Assembly: GCA_949987565.1 (NCBI GenBank)
Contig: OX465107.1
Location: 10,235,721 to 10,299,720 of the forward strand
DNA length: 64,000 nt
Reading direction: 5' to 3'
Source of the DNA: Luidia sarsii
Lineage: Eukaryota > Echinodermata > Asteroidea > Paxillosida > Luidiidae
Below the pieces are notes generated by a model, which was not told the DNA's origin, made no database searches, and worked only from the letters and a program-made list of their open reading frames with translations. A program made the translations under genes and the position numbers. Of the stretch, positions 44,704 to 54,953 are shown piece by piece (the stretch's first letter is position 1; every line of letters starts with the position of its first letter).

Positions 44704-45797
44704 AGATCATCATCGTCGGCTTCCTTCAATCTCGCAAGATCATGGATGTGCGCCTGGGTTGGAGCACCGTCTGCTGTGGCTGTGCAGACCGATGCGGGAC
44801 TGGCAAACTCGGCCACATCTCGTTCAGGTGAAGGGGCTGTCACTGCATATGGAGGGTAGTCGCTGGCAGTTTCTCCACTGCAGCCTGGTGTTGTTTTTCC
44901 TCTGATATGTCTTGAGGCCTGGGTGCAGTGCGTGTCTCCATGTGACTCTGTCAGCGGCCAGAACCTCCCACGTGTCACCATCGATGTCTAGCGTCTTGAG
45001 ATCCCTCTTCGGTAAACATCCCTGAAGCGCAGTTTTGGGCGTCCGAGGGCTCGTGTGCCTGAAGCGAGTTAAGTCCCCATACAGAAGATCTTTTTGGATG
45101 CGCCCGTCTTCCATGCGGCGAACGTGGCCAAGCCAGCGGATTCTGCGTTGCCGGAGGAGTGTATACATGTACATGCTGGGGAGTCCCATTCTCTGCAGGA
45201 TGTCGGTGTTCGTCACGCGGTCTGACCATGTGATGTTTAGTATGCGTCTCAGGTTTCTGAGGTGGAACGAGTTGAGCCGTCTCTCCTGACTGAAATAGAG
45301 AGTCCAGCTGACTCGCTGCCATAGAGGAGGATGCTGAGAACGCATGCTCTGTACACAGCTGCTTTGGTGTTGGTGGTCAGCTTGCTGTTTACCCACACTC
45401 TTTTTGACAGCCTGGTAGTGGAGGCCTTGCCGATTTCGCTGTCGAGTGAGAGGTCGTCCTTGACGGTGGAGCCTAGGTAGGTGAACTCGTGGACGACGTC
45501 CAGCGTGCTACCGTTGACTGAGATGCTTGGTTGATTCTCAACATCCTGGCCCATGACGTTGGTCTTTTTGATGCTGATGGTCATCCCGAAGTCTTGGCAA
45601 GCGCGCGAGAAGCCGTCCACGAGTGCCTGTAGTTGGTGTTCTGTGTGGGAGACGAGTGCTGCGTCATCAGCGAACAGCATGTCTCTGATCCGAGTCTCTC
45701 GAACCTTGGTCTTAGCTTTGAGGCGGGAGAGGTTAAACAGTTTTTCATGCTCCTTCGCTTCGCTCACACGCATGAAAAACAGTTTCATTCTATTGGA
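44704..45797 (-). pseudogene. Non-LTR retrotransposon (LINE), 3' half of RT to 3' end
   Basis: On the minus strand: LFNLSRLKAKTKV, then RDMLFADDAALVSHTEHQLQ (RT motif C, the FADD catalytic box), SIKKTNVMGQDV, EFTYLGSTVKDDLSLDSEIG and YRACVLSILLYGSES. After a frameshift near 45290 it continues RRLNSFHLRNLRRILNITWS, DILQRMGLPSMY and RQRRIRWLGHVRRMEDGRI. Near 44800 the C-terminal zinc-finger tail (TRCGRVCQSRIGLHSHSRRC) is visible, but an expected upstream Cys position reads TGA. The 3' end shows a GACGATGATGAT tail at 44704-44716 (as its complement). Exact clade unresolved. The element is defective: frameshifts, a stop, a 33-bp insert (45744-45776) and an extra TACATG hexamer near 45168. Its RT continues at 50095-50772 beyond the DIRS-like insertion. 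Confidence 0.85.
45735..45785. mobile_element. 33-bp mini-inverted insert with 9-bp direct repeats
   Basis: 45744-45776 begins TTCATGC and ends GCATGAA, and is flanked by perfect AAACAGTTT repeats (45735-45743 and 45777-45785). Removing the insert and one repeat restores the expected MKLFNLSRL frame of the LINE, so it is a secondary insertion. It is similar in size and footprint to 934-961. Confidence 0.75.
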
Positions 45798-46246
45798 CGA
45801 CACAACAAAGAGACATGCACATGACTTTTTCGAATTCATGTAATGCTTTAATAATCAGAGCATGGGAAGCGTCCGCCCTTGAACCGCATGGTTACACTGT
45901 ATATTTGATTATTATTTATTAATTAATTATTGTTAATGGTTACTAACACGGGGTCAACCACACCTTTGCTCTATTCCAGAGCAATGCCCTTCAGGCTCCG
46001 CCGTGTACATTGTACATAATTATATATCACTCCACTCGTGGGGGGCTAAAATGAACCTTAGTAATTACAAAAAAAACTCTTCTGACAATATAATACCTTT
46101 ATACTCAGAAATACTAATAGTAGTACTCAGCATAACATCTTTCCCCCTGTCATAAGTATCAACATTTCCAATATTTGTATCGCATTACATTATTAAGTCA
46201 AGAGTACTTTGGATACTTCCAGTCTACGATCAAGATCTCTCTTTAC

Positions 46247-48351
46247 TTATCGTTTCTTTGCATTTTGAGTCTTCCAACGACCATGTTCCATTAGTAACTC
46301 ATCCCATACACCTTTATTTGCCAAGTGAGATGCTCCCCCTGATCTCATGCTGTGGAGCCCATATTTTTGGGGATTCTCGACCCCTATCTGCCTCAATGCA
46401 TCCAGAAACAGCTCCCTGCACCTAGTATAGCTGAGGGGTCTTCGTGGAACAGGCTTGTATGATTTTGTACTTGATTGATATGAGAGAGCAGTAAATAGAA
46501 ATTCATCTTGGCCAAAATGCAAGTTACATTTATTCATGTATCTACGGAGTAGATTTACTGGGGAGTAACCATCTTTGGTATTGGCAACGAAAGCTGTCGA
46601 ACCTCGTCTAAATACATATGTTTTTGATCGTGGGATATGAATTTCCAATCCTTTGTAATTCGGCAATTCTTTGATATAGCTGGATTTGATTTGAGCCATT
46701 TCGTCGTGCCTAAAAAGCAATGAAAATTTAAGTGAGACATAACAAGCTGTTCTCAGCTGCATTAAAGAACTATCTGATTTTCCAAATTGGTCAACTATAA
46801 TTTTAATTGTATCCAAAGAAATTGGTTCTTTGGGGTCCGATTGTTTATGATTTTTTTTCTTCTGAGCAAGGATGATGTTCTGTACCACTGGTGAATCTAC
46901 CGGGTTGGGGATGGAATTCACGAGTGAATGAAGCCTCTTTATGGCCGCTGCAGTAGAAATGAGTGAACTTTCAGATTTCAAACCACAAATGTCGACAAAA
47001 TATACCGCGATAATTTCATCACGGATAGGAAGTATAGCTGGAATATTCAAATGTTTAAGCCACGAAAAGAAAGCCCTGCATTTATAAAGATATCCTTGAA
47101 TCTTGTCAATTCCTTTGGAAATCCACTCCAATAGGATTGTTTGTAAATTGTCTAATGCAAAGAAGGAGAACCAAAAAGTTAAAGTTAAAGATTCATATCC
47201 TGACACACTCTTTGGATAGGAACAGTCAATGTAAATAGCACAAATATAACCTTGGAAAGTGAGAGGACCAAATATGGAATTCTTATTTCTACCGAGCTGC
47301 AGTACCTTCGATCCTTCCACAGTAAACATTGCCTTTATCCAAACTCTATAACATGACCAAAGGAGTGGCCAAAAGGAGGAAGATGGCCACCAGGGACAAA
47401 CCAAAACACCCTTTCCTTTACGCAAATACATATGTCTGAGCACACTTGGTATAAGAACGATTGGAGGCACTAAAAGACAGTTTTCATTTGACCAATTCTG
47501 AGCAAAAGCATCCACCCCCGCTGTTCCTGGGTTCCAAAACCTGGAGAAAAAGCGGAGCAATTTTGCATTATAATAACACGCAAAACAATCAACAGTGAAT
47601 GCGCCCAAAAAGGTATTCATTGAATGGAGCAGTTGCTGAGATATTCCCCAATCGTCTGTGTCTATCAATCGACTGACAAAATCTGCCTCTTCATTTTGAT
47701 TTCTAGGGATCCATTGTACTTCTAATCGAATTTTATTTCTCAAACACGTATTGAAAATATCTACAGCGATTTTTTGTAATTTTGAGTTCATGCTCCCAGA
47801 CTCTACAATACGAGCTGCGGATTGGCTGTCGGTAAAGATCTTTAACTGGGAGTTGGAAATTATGGGTAGAAAAGAGAATTGTATCGAGTCTAATTCACGC
47901 CAAGTTGAACTCTGTTTGGCTTCCCATTCTGTTCACTGTTTGTGAGCAGCGTGTGAATCATTACAAAGATTGAACCACAGCCCACTGAACTGGCATCACA
48001 GCAAGATATTTTGGAAAATGTTGTGGTTTCAAAGACATATCGAACGTTCAGCTCTAATACATGTTTTTTCCAAAATTGTATTTCAGAATTACAAAGCTCA
48101 TCTAAGCATGTGGGGACATCTTCGTGATTGGCTTTTGCAATTTCGATTTGACAATGCCTAGTCATTAATCGAGTAATATTTCCACAAACTGGGCTTAGGG
48201 AAATTATTTGCCCTACGAATGAATGAAATTGTCTGACAGTAATAATTTTAGATTGCTGGATCACAGATATTAATTGGATGCTTTTGTCTACTCGTCTCTC
48301 GAAGACTTGAGTAAGGTGCCAGCTTCTGTATCCCACTTCATGCCTAACCAT
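46247..48351 (-). pseudogene. DIRS-like RNase H plus tyrosine recombinase, frameshifted
   Basis: The first frame (48351-47890) gives HLTQVFERRVDKSIQLISVI, FHSFVGQIISLSPVCGNITR and the RNase H start SCCDASSVGCGS. After a frameshift near 47925 comes SSTWRELDSIQF, KIFTDSQSAARIVESGSMNS and QWIPRNQNEEADFVSR, supplying the RNase H acidic residues. Next is a conserved linker (AVDAF-like GVDAFAQNW and PWWPSSSFWPLL). Then, numbering from the ATG at 47791, the recombinase: LLFRHDE (catalytic R361), YGLHSMRSGGASHL (H480, R483) and MEHGRW (H503, W506). In relatives the nucleophilic Tyr follows about nine residues later (AKDRY-like). Here AKKR is followed by TAA at 46247-46249, and the same frame then continues VKRDLDRRLEVSKVLL to a second stop. 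The nucleophile codon is therefore apparently a stop. Confidence 0.8.
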
Positions 48352-49136
48352 TCTTTACAGGAAGAGGGATTCCAATTACTCTTCTGAATATTATAAATAA
48401 AACCGGCTCTTAACAGGTCAACTTTTATGTGTCTGGATACAGTATTTGCTATTTCAAGATTAAGTTCTTCATTATTTTGTGTGTTATTGGGAATGACACA
48501 AAACCCGTCATCTAAGTATACAGCTATCAGAATTCCAGCAGTTCTCCAGTGAGTTACAAGGGGCTTCATAATCTTGGTAAACAAATACGGTGCTGATGGT
48601 AGGCCGAAAGGCAGGACATTGAATTCAAAAAATCGGGTTATTCCTCCAATCTCCCAGGAAAAACCAAGATATTGCTGATATTCCAAGGCAATGTCAATGT
48701 GATGGTAACCAGATTTTAGGTCAAAAGATACAATACGAGAATTCTTCGATAGAAATTGGAGCCCAATCTTCCAATCATCTAACTTAAAGTGCACCTTACG
48801 CACGAACTTATTCAGCATGCTGAGATCAAGAATCAGCCTCTTTTTGTTTGAGGTTTGTGAAGCTACTGAAAGTGGACTGACTATATACGGTGGCTGTAGT
48901 TTTCCCGTTATTCTACCAGACTGTAATAATTCTAGAATCGATTCTGTCACGAAGGAATGTTCTTTCAAGGCAGAACTGTTATCGCGGAGCCTAAGTGGAG
49001 GGGGCAATGAAATGAAAGGAATTTCATTATAACCATGTGTTATGACCGATAACACCATCTTCGAAGCACCAATATCTCTCCAAAATTCCACATGTTCTCT
49101 CAATCTTCCTTTAACGTTGATATTGTCCGTTTTCAA
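48288..49136 (-). CDS. DIRS-like reverse transcriptase
   Basis: A 282-codon open frame. Residues 9-40 (KGRLREHVEFWRDIGAS, SVITHGYNEIPF) are the N-terminal block typical of DIRS-group RTs. Fingers/palm motifs follow: PLSVASQTSNKKRLILDLSM (88-107), motif A SFDLKSGYHHIDI (137-149; catalytic D139), FNVLPFGLPSAPYLFTKIM (172-190), and motif C AVYLDDGF (205-212; the catalytic DD pair at 209-210). The domain looks catalytically complete. The frame ends at CKEWLGMKWDTEAG...SSRDE, where homologues run straight on into the thumb and RNase H. Continuation lies in another frame from about 48300, so one frameshift separates RT from RNase H. In the element it follows the gag-like ORF and precedes the RNase H/recombinase frame. 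Confidence 0.85.
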   Translation of the reverse strand: MKTDNINVKGRLREHVEFWRDIGASKMVLSVITHGYNEIPFISLPPPLRLRDNSSALKEHSFVTESILELLQSGRITGKLQPPYIVSPLSVASQTSNKKRLILDLSMLNKFVRKVHFKLDDWKIGLQFLSKNSRIVSFDLKSGYHHIDIALEYQQYLGFSWEIGGITRFFEFNVLPFGLPSAPYLFTKIMKPLVTHWRTAGILIAVYLDDGFCVIPNNTQNNEELNLEIANTVSRHIKVDLLRAGFIYNIQKSNWNPSSCKEWLGMKWDTEAGTLLKSSRDE

Positions 49137-49149
49137 CTCATTTTAATCA

Positions 49150-49832
49150 CTATAAGCTCGTAATTGCAACGTACCTCCAAGACATCTTAAAATTTGTCTT
49201 CAAGGTGGGAGAGCCTAAGAGGTGGTGTCGGTTGCCGTGGAATTGTGTCTTGCTGCTCGGTTGTTTGCAGCTGATGCGATTGTTGGCATGAGGGATGGAA
49301 GGGCTCTTTGGGCAACTGGAACCTGCCACGGGAGTCCTCTTGAGTGGACACTGTTGTAGGCCAAGGCTGGGGAAGGCCAAGGCTTTCTCAGCTGCTTCCT
49401 CTGCTGCTGCCACTCTCTTTTGGTCTTCTGACGATATACCGGTCTTCTCTGCCTTCTCCAGATGTTGGATGGTCATCCAACCTGTTTTGCTGGAATCCGC
49501 AATTTGTATGTTTTGCTTTCGGCTTGCGACCAGTTCTTCCGTTTCCCGTATGGCGTCTATTTGGCTTGCTGAATATCATCCTTCTGCAAAATGGCGACTT
49601 TGATCTTGCCTAACTGTATCTCCAACTGTACACAGAAGATAAACTGGGCGATGTTAACCTGTTTGGACAATTTTTGGGCCTTTAACTCATTCTGCAATTG
49701 TTGGAATTTTGTATCATCTTGGGTTTTCCTGCCACTTGAAATGGACACGAACTTTCGATCGAAATATTGCTGAAATTTATTGAAAAGGAGCTCGGTATTA
49801 ACCCCTGCAGCTGACTCGTCTGTACTAGACAT
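49150..49832 (-). pseudogene. DIRS-like ORF1 (gag-like)
   Basis: The first frame starts MSSTDESAAGVNTELLFNKF and continues QQYFDRKFVSISSG, a short helical start. After frame changes near 49560 the text reads EELVASRKQNIQIADSSKTG, WMTIQHLEKAEKTGI and SSEDQKRVAAAEEAAEKAL. This matches the ORF1 pattern of DIRS/Ngaro elements, in which a KLIxIADxSxxGW motif is followed by an acidic patch and an Ala/Glu/Arg-rich helix. The last part is rich in Pro/Ser/Lys (PLKRTPVAGSSCPKSPSIPH). It is broken by at least one frameshift, and its end lies 14 nt before the RT frame start. Confidence 0.65.
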
Positions 49833-50094
49833 TCTCGGAAGTTAACGCTAGGAATCACTGGCGTGTAACCAACGGAGCAAGGGAACGGCCTGAACTGTTT
49901 TGGTCTAGGACCGTGCAGGAGGTTATATGCGAAGTAACGCTCCAGTGAGCTTGCAATGGAATATCCACGCACCGCTAAATTCCTGCACTGCCACGCCCAG
50001 TCATGGGACTGGGAAACCGGGGGAGCTCCCTCTAGCATTGTTGCGTCGTCACAACGAACAAAACTACATTTCCATCCGAACGGGTACGGAGGTA

Positions 50095-50772
50095 CTAGGT
50101 AGACGCCGTCTGTGGAATCGCCGTAGGCCTGCTTCAACATGAAAGCGAAGAAGATGCCAAACAGAATCGGCGCCAGCACACAGCCTTGCTTCACACCGCT
50201 GCGGATGCTTAAGGGCTCAAGGTCGAGGTCTATGAAGGCGATGTACAATGTGTAATACAGGGGCCGTCTCTGTTCTCTGCACTTCTCTTGTAACTGTCTG
50301 AGGGAGAAGACCATGTCTGTTGTGGATCGTTGCTCTCTAAAACCACACTGGGACTCAGGGTATAATAGACTCTCTCGGCAAGCTTCTGCAGACAGTTCAG
50401 AACCACGCGTGCGAAGAGCTTGCCGAGGATAGACACAGATACGAAGAGAGATTCCCCTGTAGTTGTTACAGTCGCTCCCGGTCCCCTTGTTTTTGTAGAG
50501 CGTGACGATGTTGGATGGAGTCCCTCATGTCTTGTGGCACCTCGCCTTCCTCCCAGCACTGGCAGAGTAGCGTGTGTAGCGGGCCCAGCAGGGTGCTCTT
50601 AGAGCACTTGATGACGTCGGGTGGAATGCCGTCAAGTCCTGGGGCCTTTCCTGTGGGCAGGGAGTCTATCGCCTTGCCCGCTCGAGTTCCTCAGGTGGAT
50701 CGTTCAACTCGGGCATGCAGGGGAGTGTCGTGATGGCGTCGTATGCTGCGTCAGTATGGTGTTCTCTTTGCC
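50095..50772 (-). pseudogene. LINE RT, 5' half, with internal deletion
   Basis: In pieces on the minus strand: YDAITTLPCMPELNDPPEEL, GKAPGLDGIPPDVIK, LLCQCWEEGEVPQDMRDS, ILGKLFARVVLNCLQKLAER, DMVFSLRQLQEKCREQRRPL, YIAFIDL, then IRSGVKQGCVLAPILFGIFF and KQAYGDSTDGVYL. These are the successive RT blocks of a non-LTR element. About 50 residues are missing between FIDL and IRSGVKQG, removing most of motif A. Several frameshifts are present. The 5' end abuts element A at 50773. The same element continues at 45797-44704. Confidence 0.85.
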
Positions 50773-51520
50773 GTATCCTCCAGTAACCGCGCAGTAAGCA
50801 CCTTGACCTATTTTCGTCGGTGGTGTTTAGTAATTGGTCCCAGTGCAGCCAAACGCAAAATAAATTCTTAAAATAACTCAAAATACTGTGTGGCACTGTA
50901 AAATTCTTCCCTGTATGTTTTTTGTGTGTTCATCTTTGGGTTTTTGTTTTCGACACTTCTTCTAACACTTTCCTCAAATCATTCATAATTATGCTTAAAA
51001 TGTATTGGTCTGGTTGATGTCTTCTTTTGTGACGTTTAAAAAAACTCCACAATCCTCTTTCTCGATTCACTGCTTCTTCAGTTATGACCTTTCCCAATGT
51101 CACTCCAGAGACACATTTCCTCCTTCTTGGTACTTTCTCTAGCTGCCCTTTTATTTTATTTTTCAGTTTTTTTTTATAAAAGCCTATTGGGCCATGCTAC
51201 TTTTTGTCTTTAAATAATAATAATAATAAAAAAATAAAAATTATATAAGCGAGACGCCCTTTAGGAACCTCCATAGTTTTTACCCAGAACGGACTGCCTC
51301 AAGTTGCGTGATATCTATTTTTTCTACGTATGTTGGGGTTTGTTATGGTACCCTCAGATTTGTTTTAGGACCAACAGTAAAGAAAACTGGAGCTTCGAAG
51401 CGGCAACTGTCAATTTTGTACCTTGGAAAATAGACCCCAAAAGAGCAAGTTTTTGAATCACACGAGTTTGGCCTACTGAAAGAGCCTTAACTTTCCAAAT
51501 TCTCGGTGACGGACAAAACA
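50773..51520 (-). mobile_element. Element A, inverted, internally deleted near one end
   Basis: Begins with the terminal word GTATCCTCCAGTAACC, then jumps to GCGCAGTAAGCACC (about 185 bp missing relative to the full copy). It runs to AATTCTCGGTGACGGACA, lacking the opposite end. It sits immediately next to the LINE. 51521-51954 shows no gene I recognise. Confidence 0.8.
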
Positions 51521-51954
51521 TAAAGCATCTTAAGAAAGATAAATTCGGGCATATCACTGTCTTGTTCCGGCGCAGTTAATGGCCGAGCAAAACGTCGATA
51601 TGATGTTTACTTTGCGTTTGCCATTAGCCAGTATACACTCATACTGTACTAGCCCGCGCGTAGACTTTGGGCCAATCCAGTTTGCCAGAATGGCGGCTGC
51701 GGGCGCCCATGCCAATTTCAGGTTTTCCAGCCAGTTCTCCATCTTGCTACGCGGCGCTATACTATCTTTGGTGGAAAGTACCCCTTGGATACCTTGGATA
51801 TCACTGGTGACTAGCCTTATAACCATGTGCAAAAGTTAAAGAAATAAATCTGCATTGCTTTTGATTAATTTGCAATAAATTGTGCAAGCGTTGAATGAAT
51901 GAAAAAGTTCCTCCGGCTATGGAGTGCCGTTTTTACATTTATTCCATACGCGTT

Positions 51955-52625
51955 GATCTTTGCGATTTATTTAGAGATATCTTTAATTATTTAGAGATAT
52001 CTTTAATTATTTAGAGATATCTCTAATTATTTAGAGATATCTCTAATTATTTAAAGATATCTTTAAATATTTAGAGATATCTCTAAAAAACCGAATCGTC
52101 TTGCTTGCTCCATTTGATTTAGAGATATCTCTAAATGATTTAGAGATATCTTTAAATGAATTAAAGATATCTCTAAATCATTTAGAGATATCTCTAAATA
52201 CTACATCGTTCGCGTTGCTTCAAATTCATTTAAAGATATCTTAAAATTGATTTAGAGATATCCCCAAATCGATTTAGAGATATCTCTATTTTTAATTTGG
52301 AGATATCTCTAATTCGATTTAGAGATATCTCTAATTCAATTTAGAGATATCTCTAATTCAATTTAGAGATATCTCTAATTCAATTTAGAGATATCTCTTA
52401 TTCGATTTAGAGATATCTCTAATTCGATTAAGAGATATCTCTAAATCGATTTAGAGATATCTCTAATTCGATTAAGAGATATCTCTAATTCGATTTAGAG
52501 ATATCTCTTATTCGATTTAGAGATATCTCTAATTCGATTAAGAGATATCTCTAATTCGATTTAGAGATATCTCTTATTCGATTTAGAGATATCTTTAATT
52601 CGATTTAGAGATATCTCTAAATCGT
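51955..52625. repeat. Palindromic ~20-22-bp tandem array (AGAGATATCTCT)
   Basis: About 30 units of TTTAGAGATATCTCTAA (variants AAAGATATCTTT) with 20-22-bp spacing. The spacer changes from TTA in the first part to TTCGA in the later part. Each unit is a perfect palindrome centred on GATATC. No ORF. Confidence 0.95.
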
Positions 52626-52880
52626 TTCACATCCGGGTCAACTAAGCGCACCTTTTGTTGAATTATGGGATTGGTACGGTGTCCAAAATCGACCATTAAT
52701 CGTCGTCGTCGTCGTTAGAGGTCGCTTTGATTCGCTTTCACAGATGGCGATCAGATTCAGACCGTGTTTCAAAGGGGGGGGGGTCTATGGTTGTCAGAAC
52801 CCCATCAATGAGAAATGTGGTCCACAAATCTAAATCACTAAAATTAATAGGAAAAGTCACGAGAAAGGGAAATACGACAA

Positions 52881-53770
52881 CTACGGAAGCGTTTAAGTGC
52901 CATTCTACTTGATAACATGGCGAGCTAAGTTTTGTTGTCAAGTCGACATAATAGCCATTATCTTGTCGACATGTATAGATATTTTATCTACCATGTCGAA
53001 TTATCTACTGTTGTAAGTCCACATGGCGATGTAAATTTTCTTGCCATGTCGACTTCACAAAAGGCAAATGTCGTCATGGCGATATAAATTATCTTGCCAA
53101 GTCGACTTCACAAAAGCCACATGTCGTCATGGCGATGTAAATTATCTTGTCAAGTCGACTTCACGAGAGGCACATGTCGTCATGGAGATGTAAATTATTT
53201 TGCCAAGTGGAAGTTTCCAAAAGGCACATGTCGTCATGGCGATATGACTTATCTTGCCAAGTCGACTTGACGGAAGGTATTATGTCGTTATGACAGAAAA
53301 AATATATTGCCATGTCGACTTCCCCCTGAAATACATGTCGGGCCGGCAACCTATACACTGCACGCTATGACGACGTGTACTTTTCGTCACTTGACAATAT
53401 GTTTTTTTTCCTGCAATGACGACATGTGCCTTTTGTGAAGTTGACTTGGTAAGATAATTTAAATCGCCGTGACGACATGTGCCTTTTGTGAAGTTGATTT
53501 GGCAAGATAATTTAAATCGCCATGACGACATTTCCCTTTTGCGAAATTGACTTGGCAATATAATTTACATCGCCATGACGACATGTACCTTTTGTGAAGT
53601 CGACTTGTCAAAATAATTTACATCGGCATGTAAACTTACAACAGTTGCTAATTCGACATGCTAGATAAAATATCTATACATGTCGACAAGATAATGGCTA
53701 TTATGTCGACTTGACAACAAACTTAGCTCGCCATGTTGTCAAGTAGAATGGCACTTAAACGCTTCCGTAG
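52881..53770. mobile_element. 890-bp foldback transposon with subterminal repeats
   Basis: Terminal inverted repeats of about 135 bp (CTACGGAAGCGTTTAAGTGC at 52881 and its complement ending at 53770) enclose tandem ~52-bp units with CACATGTCGTCATGGCGAT and CTTGCCAAGTCGACTTCAC. The units run in one direction in the left half and are inverted in the right half. No coding capacity. This is the architecture of foldback elements. Confidence 0.92.
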
Positions 53771-54953
53771 ATAACAGCCATAAAATTCATTTTCAAACGG
53801 TTGTGAATAAAGCGGACATAACGCTTTTTAACACTCTTAAAAACAAGTATATTAAGAACGTGCTCGGATAAATAAATACATAAAATGACACAACACGCAA
53901 TGAAATGAAACAGAAGAAACAAGGTATTTCAGAGATTATAATGGGAAGTAAGACATTTGAAATTCCACCGCTTTAGAGAATCAACCACAACGTACTTTAC
54001 TCTTTAGTACAGTTGTTTTACAGTTGTTTTACTTGTCACATGCAGGACACCCTGGAATTAATTTCAAACTTTTATTCTTTGTAATTTTCGTATCCTATAT
54101 TAATTCGTTTTATTAAGATTTTTTTTTCAGAATGATCCGTACGTTTTGTATTACGTTTTTGAGATGATAATACCATGAAAAGAAATATGCGTGTGTTTTG
54201 GTAGCTGCATGTTGTTAACCGCGTTTGTATTAAAGAAAACAAAACAAGCTAAAAAAAACCCCAAAACATACACCCCAACACCATAACAAACAAACAAACA
54301 AACAAACAAACAAACAAACAAACAAACAGAAGGAATACAAATCTCTTTCTAAAAACTCTAACATTTATGTGTTTAAGGATAAGTAATGGCTTGTAAAAAT
54401 AAAAAAAAATTATACAAATATCCTTGCAATGGTCGACGGGTCGTCCTAGTGGACATCAACGCCCTGCTGAGATTTTTGTCCAGTTCAAAGGGAAAATATA
54501 ATATCAAATAATTGCCATAGTAGGTGATATTTTTTCCCATGGATCAAAAAATGCGATTCTATGTCCCGATTCGTTGATTTGGAATGTTCGTCAACCAGCC
54601 TGCGAGGAGACTGCACGACTCTGGCCAAACCCGGGATTGGCTACCTTGACCATGCCTTGATGAACTGGATTCTCGAAAATTATTCACTTGGCGAGCAACA
54701 ACTCTTTTATTCTCTCTACTTTCTTCAACTGAAAAATTAAATTAAATTTTTGGTTTTACGGTTATGCGTAGTTTACATTTTTGATGAACCAAAGACAAAT
54801 CTTTTATTTGGTATTGGTGCCAGGCATGTCAGAAACTCACATTCATGACATAATATTATTAGTTTATTATGAGTGCTAAATATAATGAGATTCTTCTTTT
54901 GAAGTCTTGTGCTTTTTCTAGATGTACACTATTCTTGTTTGTCCAAATACAGA
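53771..54953. other. Unique-looking interval with (CAAA)n
   Basis: 54286-54328 is a perfect (ACAA)n microsatellite. The remainder is AT-rich and shows no exon I can support upstream of the integrase gene. Confidence 0.6.

Larger units (their letters stand above)
45798..50094 (-). mobile_element. DIRS-like tyrosine-recombinase retrotransposon inserted in a LINE
   Basis: The LINE RT frame stops after TDGVYL (near 50095) and resumes before MKLFN (near 45790). The ~4.3 kb between encodes, all on the minus strand, a gag-like ORF (49832-49150), RT (49136-48288), RNase H (about 48351-47680) and a tyrosine recombinase (to 46247). There is no DDE integrase, aspartic protease or LTR, which is the DIRS/Ngaro architecture. 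No obvious target duplication is seen, as expected for recombinase-mediated insertion. Both ends carry a related word (TTGTTGCGTCGTC at 50038 and the complement of GACGACACAACAA at 45796), a possible terminal repeat. About 250 nt of non-coding leader precede the gag; about 450 nt follow the recombinase. Confidence 0.85.
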
